DNA from: CAG-390 sp045531455
GTDB lineage: Bacteria; Bacillota; Clostridia; Oscillospirales; CAG-272
Reading direction: 5' to 3'
Assembly (NCBI GenBank): GCA_045531455.1
Contig: JAZSEA010000112.1
Location: 26,272 to 90,271 of the forward strand
DNA: 64,000 nt
Below, piece after piece: positions 53,001 to 58,910 of the stretch (within the stretch, counting starts at the first letter, position 1; every line of letters begins with the position of its first letter). The notes below the pieces were generated by a model that ran no database searches, was not told the DNA's origin, and saw nothing but the letters and a program-made list of their open reading frames with translations. Position numbers and translations under genes: made by a program.

Positions 53001-53647
53001 CTCTGCGGCTTCCCGCAAGTCTGAAGCGAGTAGATGACAGAGCTTTTTATGGCTGCGAGTCGTTAAAAACCGTAGTAGTCGAGAAAATGGCGGGTTATCT
53101 CGGTTCTCAGGCGTTTGATCAATGCAATGCTCTTGTGAGCGTCGTTTTTGAGGATCCGACCGATATGATACTCGGAGATAATATTTTCTTCGGATGTGAA
53201 TCACTTGTAAGTCTCAAGATCCTTGATGGCTCGCTCAAGGTTTCGAACGATGCATTCGAGTACTGCACGGCCCTCAATGAGGTGGATTTCTCCAAGATAT
53301 CCGCTATTGGCTCGGGAGCTTTCGAATCCTGCACCTCGCTTCCGTCCGAAATAGTATTGGCGGATGGCTTGACCGAGGTAGGAAGCAGCGCTTTTGCAAA
53401 CTGCAAGTCTTTGGAAAAGATAGTGATTCCCGAGAGTTGTACCGTGATCAACGCCGACGCATTCAGCGGATGTGAATCGCTTAAAGAAGTTACTTTCGGA
53501 CCCGAAATGATCCTGCGTCGTAATGTTTTCCGTAAATGTGATGCGCTTACGGTCATTAATTATAACGGAAGCCGAAAGGATTTCGAAAACAACGTATTCG
53601 GAACCGAGTATTTGCCCGAAAAAGCCGAGATAGTGTATACAAAATAA
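50087..53647 (+). CDS. giant membrane protein with about 40 BspA-like leucine-rich repeats, candidate anti-sigma factor
   Basis: 1186 residues. Cytoplasmic head (about 1-43) with LLNGVDEALLAECDEF, membrane helix (about 44-66), a linker with two exact 8-residue repeats (GTSQSEPN), then LRR_5-type repeats across about 105-1165, each near 23 residues with CxxLxxVxLPxxLxxIGxxAFxxC. BspA-type repeats bind fibronectin and other host proteins in Treponema and Tannerella. The ATG overlaps the ECF sigma stop by 4 nt, so the two are co-expressed. I infer a receptor whose ectodomain reads an outside ligand and whose head frees the sigma factor. A strong terminator follows. Confidence 0.78.
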   Translation: MTNGIFLPELLNGVDEALLAECDEFVDAVSKDIRSVSLAKPKKRMAVVFAAAVLSAILLVFAVFAALLRSGVFGLPDETEPGGTSQSEPNGTSQSEPNGTTPTPDSFFVIESGVLISYTGADTEVTVPDGVKTISASAFAGNGTVRVITLPETVEKLEEGCFDGCDNLIEVRVHENSTIGTSNGIVLSEDGTRIAFVNREFLSKDVVIPDGVTIIESRHFYSCDKIYTITLPSTLEKIEQNAFSNCQNLETVDLGGTKQIGDNAFAGCKNLKEVYSESLTAIRSNAFYGCKSLKEIKITSVTSIGDRAFANAGVKTVEFGYLLESIGMEAFMNCSIDEISIPASLRSVGRRAFSGCELERVYYRGTQVQWDSNSKNFDGLGEDDYQMLIILGEAPPDVDAPLRFKSNGDGTCTVQCSESRMDSGVITIPGISPEGDVVTAVDGFVGCVYITEVILPESVTTVKDYAFWDCVSLKRVVMPGVLKLEEGAFMNCISLCEVELNTAVTEIPKAAFSGCSSLVDIPLHEGLLTIKGQAFKGTRVTHVVIPSTVTHLEPLFGSDGSCVETVDLSLTSLKELKSTFFDCNKLTKVILPKTLEVLGGETFAYCESLKEIELPEGLKSIGARTFTGTGLSEIVIPASVTEMIDCFTDAKYLKKVIYKNNITVIGGYSGSGIEEIVIPEGVTTILERAFEDCTNLKKIVFSESVTEIGNGAFIGCTSLENIVIPNTVKSIGKFLFDGCTSLKSFVLPESVSVIPMGTFGNCTSLESITFPSTIKAIDERAFENCTSLHTVKLAASVKTLGKMAFAGCTALKNITLEGVESIGEKCFYGCTALESFVMPSTLSVIGESCFEDCDSLKSIVFSAKLENIAKRTFANCDALETLDLPEGIKALNEKVFYGCDSLKTVNFPSTLVSIGKNCFELCTSLESVQMPKNLKEIGTYAFSQCPKLASVSFNDRIEKIEDSAFAQSGVTSLRLPASLKRVDDRAFYGCESLKTVVVEKMAGYLGSQAFDQCNALVSVVFEDPTDMILGDNIFFGCESLVSLKILDGSLKVSNDAFEYCTALNEVDFSKISAIGSGAFESCTSLPSEIVLADGLTEVGSSAFANCKSLEKIVIPESCTVINADAFSGCESLKEVTFGPEMILRRNVFRKCDALTVINYNGSRKDFENNVFGTEYLPEKAEIVYTK

Positions 53648-53660
53648 AAAATTACCACCC

Positions 53661-53696
53661 ATCCGCCGCGCCGAAAGGTGCGGCGGATATTTTATT
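53661..53696 (+). terminator. terminator of ECF module B
   Basis: Stem ATCCGCCGC/GCGGCGGAT (53661-53669 with 53680-53688), then TATTTTATTTA. Confidence 0.85.
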
Positions 53697-53709
53697 TATA
53701 AGCAAAGAA

Positions 53710-53738
53710 TTGACATTTGACACGTTTTGTGTTATTAT
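53710..53738 (+). promoter_or_regulatory. sigma-A promoter upstream of ECF module C
   Basis: TTGACA (53710-53715), 17-nt spacer, TATTAT (53733-53738). Confidence 0.72.
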
Positions 53739-53775
53739 TACACGGAAAGAAAAAACAAAAATATTTGCAAAAACA

Positions 53776-53814
53776 TGCAACGGAATTTTGCAAATTGCAA
53801 CTATATAAGTGAAG
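53776..53814 (+). promoter_or_regulatory. candidate ECF-type promoter C
   Basis: TGCAAC (53776-53781), 19 nt, CTATA (53801-53805), GTGAAG (53809-53814). Same spacing as promoter A. Confidence 0.55.
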
Positions 53815-53845
53815 GGACCTTTCAAAAACGGCAAGGAGGTAGCGA

Positions 53846-54403
53846 ATGACGGATGAAAAACTGATAGAATTGTTCAAGAACCGCGACGAGGGCGCGATAC
53901 GCGCGGCGGAAGAGAAGTACCGTTCATATTGCCTCGCGATCGCGGCGAATTACCTTGCGCTCAACGAGGACCGCGAGGAATGCGTCAACGATGCGCTCCT
54001 TGCGCTCTGGAACCAAATACCGCCCGACGAGCCGAAAAGCTTTACCGCCTATCTTGCAAAGATCGTCCGCACGCTTGCGCTTGAACGCTCGAGGGACGCG
54101 AACGCCTGGAAACGCGGCGGCAGGGTAACAGTGGTCGGCGAGGAGTTCCTGTCCGACCTGACCGACGGCAGAACTCTGGCGGACGATTACGAATCGAGCA
54201 GAGCGGGAGCGGTGATAAACGAGTTTCTCGCCTCGCTCTCAAAGACCGAGCGAAAGATCTTCATCCTGCGCTATTGGTTCGACGAGGATATTCTCGTGAT
54301 CGCGCGCAAGACGGGCTTTTCCGACTCAAAGATCAAATCATTACTTAAACGTCTCCGTGACAGACTCAGGGAGAAACTAAACAAGGAGGGAATCACATTA
54401 TGA
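53846..54403 (+). CDS. ECF-type RNA polymerase sigma factor (module C)
   Basis: 185 residues. Begins MTDEKLIELFKNRDEGAI as module A does. Region 2: LNEDREECVNDALLALWNQIPP and FTAYLAKIVRTLALERSR; region 4: LSKTERKIFILRYWFDEDILVIARKTGFSDSKIKSLLKRLRDRL (about 128-172). The ATG has GGAGG 8 nt before it; the stop overlaps the next start by 4 nt. Very similar to module D's sigma (NAWKR, EEFL, ADDYESSRA), so these two arose by duplication. Confidence 0.94.
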   Translation: MTDEKLIELFKNRDEGAIRAAEEKYRSYCLAIAANYLALNEDREECVNDALLALWNQIPPDEPKSFTAYLAKIVRTLALERSRDANAWKRGGRVTVVGEEFLSDLTDGRTLADDYESSRAGAVINEFLASLSKTERKIFILRYWFDEDILVIARKTGFSDSKIKSLLKRLRDRLREKLNKEGITL

Positions 54404-55803
54404 CACAGGAAGCATTTGCAGATAAAAGACTTCTCGGCGCGCTCGACTACATCGACGAGCGATTCATAGCCGAGGTGACCGAGAGCTACACCTTTGAAGT
54501 TCCCGGCGAATATAAACGCGATAAAAAGTCTCTGTTCAGAATATACCGCCGTCTCGCGGTGCTCGCCGCGTGTCTCGTGCTGATTTCAGCAGTGTTTCCC
54601 GTGGTGCATTACGTTCTGCCTCGGCTTGCTGTCACTTTTGGAGGTAACGCAGGAGCGGGAAGTGAAACTTTGGGTACAACGAATGACCTGACCTATACCG
54701 AAGGAGATTTTACTTTTCTTAAGCCTATAGGCGAAGTGCCGCAAAAATTCAAAAAGATCGTGGAAAACAATCTTTTTGGCGGAGCAGATTATGCCAACGG
54801 TATTGTATATACCGTTTCATGGGATGACGATTATGTTTACGTCAATTTCTATGATAAATACGGAGACTCAATTTCTGTGGTTAAGCTTGAACGCGGAGGT
54901 GAATATTATCCCGCTGTACATGAGATACACCCTACTCTGGATGGAAACTATATAATGGTATTTGATTCTTCGAGAAGAAGCGTTGATGGAAAATGGGTAG
55001 TCAGACCGCAGAAATTTGTCAGATTCAGTCTTGATGGAAAGGTTCTGTCCGAAACGGTTCTCGGAAATGACTTTGTAGGAGAGTTAGGACGCTTTTTTGA
55101 AACCGACTCGGGATATATTTTTGTCGGTGACTGCGATGCGGAGAAGGTTGGAACAATCACTACCAATGATATCGCCCTTCTGAAGCTCGATTTTGACGGA
55201 AATGTTGTCAAATATGTACAAGAAGGCGGAAACGACCACGATACGATATACCGAGTAGAGCAAACAAAAAAAGGCATTAAGGTGTATTTTTATTTGCATA
55301 CAAGAAGAGACAGCACGGAAACGGGCGGCTTTAGAATGTATGAGTTTGACAATGATCTGAATTTGATATCACAGAAAGATATTGAAGAAGAGGATATACC
55401 CAAATTAGGTCCGAAGTTTTATATTTCGGGTGAACCTTATTATAAATACGAGGATTTCTTTGCTGATTTTGACAGAAATAAATCCTATGGCGGGAAAGTT
55501 ATAGAGTATGACGATTTTGTTCTGTTTATTTCCACGCATTATACTGTTACTGATTACGATCTTTGGGGTTTTGGAGATCCGTATCCCGAGCATTTGTACC
55601 ACGAAAGCGTATATTCAGCATACAGTTATGACGGCGAATTACTCTGGCGGGCAACGATCGATACTACCAATTATGAAACGGTCGAGAAGATTATCGAAGA
55701 GCGGGAAAAGTATCAGAATAATCCGATTACATTGCCCGAAGGTTATGACGATTATTCTTTTGTAGTGCCGTTAGATCCAAGAGTGCCGATAGATACCGAT
55801 TGA
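54400..55803 (+). CDS. single-helix membrane protein with large ectodomain, candidate anti-sigma factor (module C)
   Basis: 467 residues. Head 1-50 (FADKRLLGALDYIDERFIAEV); helix about 51-73; then NAGAG and a 380-residue outside domain with repeated strand pairs (YTVSWDDDYVYVNFYDKYGDS, YIMVFDSSRRS, YIFVGDCDAEKVG, LLKLDFDGNVVKYVQE), probably a beta-propeller. Head, helix and NAGAG align closely with module D's partner (FDDKRLLGVLDGVDARFIS), whereas the outside domain does not. Ligand unknown. Ends in a terminator. Confidence 0.78.
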   Translation: MTQEAFADKRLLGALDYIDERFIAEVTESYTFEVPGEYKRDKKSLFRIYRRLAVLAACLVLISAVFPVVHYVLPRLAVTFGGNAGAGSETLGTTNDLTYTEGDFTFLKPIGEVPQKFKKIVENNLFGGADYANGIVYTVSWDDDYVYVNFYDKYGDSISVVKLERGGEYYPAVHEIHPTLDGNYIMVFDSSRRSVDGKWVVRPQKFVRFSLDGKVLSETVLGNDFVGELGRFFETDSGYIFVGDCDAEKVGTITTNDIALLKLDFDGNVVKYVQEGGNDHDTIYRVEQTKKGIKVYFYLHTRRDSTETGGFRMYEFDNDLNLISQKDIEEEDIPKLGPKFYISGEPYYKYEDFFADFDRNKSYGGKVIEYDDFVLFISTHYTVTDYDLWGFGDPYPEHLYHESVYSAYSYDGELLWRATIDTTNYETVEKIIEEREKYQNNPITLPEGYDDYSFVVPLDPRVPIDTD

Positions 55804-55808
55804 TTAAT

Positions 55809-55837
55809 AACGCCCCTCGCTTTTGAGGGGCGTTTTT
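55809..55837 (+). terminator. terminator of ECF module C
   Basis: 10-bp stem AACGCCCCTC/GAGGGGCGTT, GCTTTT loop, T-run. Confidence 0.92.
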
Positions 55838-55838
55838 C

Positions 55839-55867
55839 TTGACTTTCATTCTTTGATGTGGTATCAT
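55839..55867 (+). promoter_or_regulatory. sigma-A promoter upstream of ECF module D
   Basis: TTGACT (55839-55844) just after the terminator, 17-nt spacer, TATCAT (55862-55867). Confidence 0.62.
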
Positions 55868-55950
55868 TATATTGTAGCGGCGAGGCGTTGGTCGATCTGC
55901 ACAAATTCACACCTTCCTCTTTGTGCAATCGGACGAAAATCAAAAAAGCG

Positions 55951-55989
55951 CGTTACCAGATTGGATTTTTTACGACATGTGTAATGAAG
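55951..55989 (+). promoter_or_regulatory. candidate ECF-type promoter D
   Basis: CGTTACC (55951-55957), spacer ending in a T-run, CGAC (55973-55976), ATGAAG (55984-55989). Box spacing as for A and C. Confidence 0.5.
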
Positions 55990-56010
55990 ACAATCGAAAG
56001 GAGACGGCAG

Positions 56011-56568
56011 ATGAATGACGAAAAGATCATAGAGCTCTTTTTTGCCCGTGACGAGAAGGCTCTTGCCGAGACCGAGAAGAAATATAAAAGTCTTTGGCGT
56101 TACATAGTCGCAAATTTCCTCGCCATCCCCGAGGACAGAGAGGAATGTCTCAATGACGTTCTGATCGAGCTGTGGAATTCGATCCCGCCGGAACGCCCCG
56201 ATGATCTGCGCGCCTACAGCGTGACGATCCTTCGCCGCAGAGCGATCGACCGCACCCGTTCGGCAAATGCCTGGAAGAGAAGCGGAAATATTCAGACCGT
56301 CGGCGAGGAATTCCTTACCACCCTCGATGACGGTACCGATCTCGCCGCGGATTATGAGAATTCCCGCGCGATAAAGATCGTCAATGGCTTTCTCGATACT
56401 CTCCCGAAATTGGAGCGTTCGGTCTTTGTTATGCGCTATTGTCTCGGCGATAGTATCGGAGCCATCGCGCAGAGGACGGGCTCGACCGAGGGACGCATCA
56501 AGATGATGCTTTTGAGAACAAGAAAAAAGCTGAAAGAAAAACTGATAAAGGAAGGTATCGCGTTATGA
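56011..56568 (+). CDS. ECF-type RNA polymerase sigma factor (module D)
   Basis: 185 residues from the ATG at 56011 with AAAGGAG 7 nt upstream; frames read further upstream lack a ribosome binding site and run over the candidate promoter. Region 2: FARDEKALAETEKKYKSLWRY, IPEDREECLNDVLIELWNSIPP, LRAYSVTILRRRAIDRT; region 4: LPKLERSVFVMRYCLGDSIGAIAQRTGSTEGRIKMMLLRTRKKL. Stop overlaps the next gene by 4 nt. Close paralogue of module C. Confidence 0.94.
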   Translation: MNDEKIIELFFARDEKALAETEKKYKSLWRYIVANFLAIPEDREECLNDVLIELWNSIPPERPDDLRAYSVTILRRRAIDRTRSANAWKRSGNIQTVGEEFLTTLDDGTDLAADYENSRAIKIVNGFLDTLPKLERSVFVMRYCLGDSIGAIAQRTGSTEGRIKMMLLRTRKKLKEKLIKEGIAL

Positions 56569-57356
56569 AAACAGACAGAGTCTTTGATGACAAGAGATTG
56601 CTCGGCGTGCTTGACGGCGTGGACGCGCGATTTATCTCGGACGCGCTTGAGTACTACGACAGCCCCGAGCCCGATAAGACGAAAAAAGCTCGTATGGGAC
56701 TTGTCAAGCGTATTGCTGTTCTTGCCGCTTGCGTAGTTCTGTGTGCCGCGGCATTCCCGATGGTGAATTGTATTTTGCCGAGGTTCGGCGTGTATATCGG
56801 TAATGCGGGCGCGGGAAAGAACGAGTATTCTGATTACGATCCCTATGTGGACAGCGCGGTTTTTGCTTATCCCGACGATATGCCTGCGGAAGAGATTTAC
56901 GCCGACGTGCTTGAGGGCGGATGGTTGGTTTATTATTTATCCGATTTCAACAGCGTTAATATGAAAACTGTTGAGGGCGAGGAATTATGGGATGAATTCA
57001 GGCAAAAGGTAAGAGAAGGCAAACCTGCCTTGTTCCGAAAGGCGATATACGTAGAAAAAAACATAGGACTGAAAGATATACCCGAAGGAATGAAGTCCGA
57101 CGGTAGTTCCTGCATTGAATTAACCGAAGTCGTTTACGACGGAGAAAAGTATTATTATTCTCGCAGAGAGATCTTTCCGTCGCTTTCCGGCGACGTTTCG
57201 GACGTTCAAGAATACAAATACTTAAAGTTGAGCAAACAGATATATGAGAAGGAAAAACAATTCTACTTTTTGACCGATGACCCCAAGCTCGAATATTGGT
57301 CGCCTTTCAGCTCGGCTTCTTCACCCGATTACAGAATTATTTATTATTTGGATTGA
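56565..57356 (+). CDS. single-helix membrane protein, candidate anti-sigma factor (module D)
   Basis: 263 residues. Head 1-48 (FDDKRLLGVLDGVDARFISDAL), helix about 49-71, the NAGAG motif, then a compact 180-residue outside domain (YPDDMPAEEIYADVLEGGWLV, GMKSDGSSCIELTEVVYDGEKYYYSRREIF) unlike module C's. The outside domain is the shortest of the four partners. Likely membrane-bound anti-sigma with a small sensing domain. Bidirectional terminator follows. Confidence 0.76.
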   Translation: MKTDRVFDDKRLLGVLDGVDARFISDALEYYDSPEPDKTKKARMGLVKRIAVLAACVVLCAAAFPMVNCILPRFGVYIGNAGAGKNEYSDYDPYVDSAVFAYPDDMPAEEIYADVLEGGWLVYYLSDFNSVNMKTVEGEELWDEFRQKVREGKPALFRKAIYVEKNIGLKDIPEGMKSDGSSCIELTEVVYDGEKYYYSRREIFPSLSGDVSDVQEYKYLKLSKQIYEKEKQFYFLTDDPKLEYWSPFSSASSPDYRIIYYLD

Positions 57357-57364
57357 TAAGAAAG

Positions 57365-57392
57365 AACCTCGCCAATTTGGCGAGGTTTTTAT
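57365..57392. terminator. bidirectional terminator
   Basis: 9-bp stem AACCTCGCC/GGCGAGGTT with AATTT loop between converging genes, followed by T-run on plus and A-run on minus. Confidence 0.88.
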
Positions 57393-58616
57393 TTAAGGTT
57401 TTTTAACGCAAATATTAAGCACAAGTGCAAAGCAAGCAAGGCAGAGAAGCAGAACAAACGGTGCGACGAAGCCATTTGTCGCTGTACGCAGGCTTGCGCA
57501 AGCGGTTGCGATAAAGGATGCGGCAAAGAGGTTGAAATTGACTATGCTGTAATTCGTTGCGAAATATTTCTGACCGTAGAATGATGACGCAAACGCCGAG
57601 CCGACCGTGGGGCACGCACCGTATGCGAGTCCGACGAGGCAAAGTCCTATGATACAGATGGGAAGAGAATTAAGAACAACCGAAAGAAGAGTGATTCCCG
57701 CGGCTACGATCGAAAGTACGTTCGCGGCGATCATAGTGAATCTTCTGCCCGCGGCGTCAAAGAGCGCGCCCGTGAGTATTCTTCCGAGTCCGTTACAAGC
57801 CGAAAGCACGCCGACGAGCGTTGTTGCCAGAGCCGCAGATGCGCCCGTTGAGAGCGCGAGGTCCTTGGCAAAGCTGATAACCGAATTTCCGACCGCAACA
57901 AGGCAGGTCATATATACAAAGCTGATCCAGAATGAAGGACGAGAGAGCATCTGAAGCGGGGACATATCCTTGACCTCGAAGCTCTCCACCTTCTTTTTTG
58001 CCTTCTTTTTGCCCTCGGGGAATACCACGTCCGCCGACGGCTTGCGGATCACGATCCCCGCAAGGCAGATCATTGCCGCCATAATGATACCAAAGAGGAG
58101 GAATGTCTTTCTCCAGCCGAAACTCTCACTTGCGAAAAGTGCATCGAGAATCGAACCGAATACGAGCGAGGTCATACCGAATCCCATAAGCAGACAGCCC
58201 GAGCAGAATCCGCGCTTGTCGGGAAACCAGGCGTTGACCGCCGCGATTATGACGTTGTAAGCCACGCCGATGCCGAGTCCCGCGAGGAGGGCGTAGGAGA
58301 CGTAGAGGACGGTGATATTGCCGCTCATAAAGGAAGCGATGACGAATCCGCCGCCCGCAAGAAGTCCTGCGATGATCAGCGAAAGATTCGCGCCGATCAG
58401 CTTTGCGAAGCGGCTTCCGAGGAATCCGCCGATGCAGAAGGTGCACATCGTCAGTGTGAAATTAAGCGCAAGCTCAGTGTTGCTCCAACCGAATTCCGCG
58501 GCAAGCGGAACCTTCAAAATTGACCAGGCGTAGATGACACCGGCGAAGGCGAGACAGACGGTGCAGAGCGCGATGTATATCCAACGCAGATAAAGACGTG
58601 AGGTTTCGTTTTTCAT
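57393..58616 (-). CDS. MFS transporter, OFA (oxalate:formate antiporter) family
   Basis: 407 residues, twelve membrane helices in two six-helix halves. The start LRWIYIALCTVCLAFAGVIYAWSIL and GLGIGVAYNVIIAAVNAWFPDKRG are hallmark OFA features (helix 4-5 signature with WFPDKRG). A cytoplasmic loop of about 35 residues near the middle is rich in Lys (GKKKAKKKVES). Family members exchange oxalate/formate or carry other monocarboxylates; the substrate here is unknown. Single gene. Confidence 0.92.
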   Translation of the reverse strand: MKNETSRLYLRWIYIALCTVCLAFAGVIYAWSILKVPLAAEFGWSNTELALNFTLTMCTFCIGGFLGSRFAKLIGANLSLIIAGLLAGGGFVIASFMSGNITVLYVSYALLAGLGIGVAYNVIIAAVNAWFPDKRGFCSGCLLMGFGMTSLVFGSILDALFASESFGWRKTFLLFGIIMAAMICLAGIVIRKPSADVVFPEGKKKAKKKVESFEVKDMSPLQMLSRPSFWISFVYMTCLVAVGNSVISFAKDLALSTGASAALATTLVGVLSACNGLGRILTGALFDAAGRRFTMIAANVLSIVAAGITLLSVVLNSLPICIIGLCLVGLAYGACPTVGSAFASSFYGQKYFATNYSIVNFNLFAASFIATACASLRTATNGFVAPFVLLLCLACFALVLNICVKKP

Positions 58617-58648
58617 TTTCTTTCTTCCTATTAATTTTAATTGTGATA

Positions 58649-58677
58649 ATTATATCATAACGCACTTTTTTTGTCAA
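58649..58677 (-). promoter_or_regulatory. consensus promoter of the MFS gene
   Basis: Minus strand TTGACA (58677-58672), 17-nt spacer, TATAAT (58654-58649). Confidence 0.82.
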
Positions 58678-58769
58678 TAAAGCTGTTAGCATTTTGCCAA
58701 CGCTGTGTAAATTTTTTGTTTCATATGATAATAATTGGATTTAATTGATTTATTTATTATATTATATAC
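58678..58769. other. AT-rich divergent intergenic stretch
   Basis: About 290 nt separate the MFS gene from the redoxin lipoprotein gene. It holds the two promoters given separately; the 92 nt between them are AT-rich and I see no gene or conserved RNA motif there. Confidence 0.5.
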
Positions 58770-58798
58770 TTGACTAAAAGACGAATTTATGATAAAAT
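58770..58798 (+). promoter_or_regulatory. promoter of the two-lipoprotein operon
   Basis: TTGACT (58770-58775), 17-nt spacer, TAAAAT (58793-58798); leader of about 105 nt before AAGGAG and the ATG. Confidence 0.68.
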
Positions 58799-58910
58799 AT
58801 TATATCTTTATATTACTGCGCAAAGTGAAAGTTTTATCGAAAAAATAACGTATATAGTTTCTTTCAGTGCATAAATCATTTACGCGCGTATCAAGAACAA
58901 GGAGAACAAA

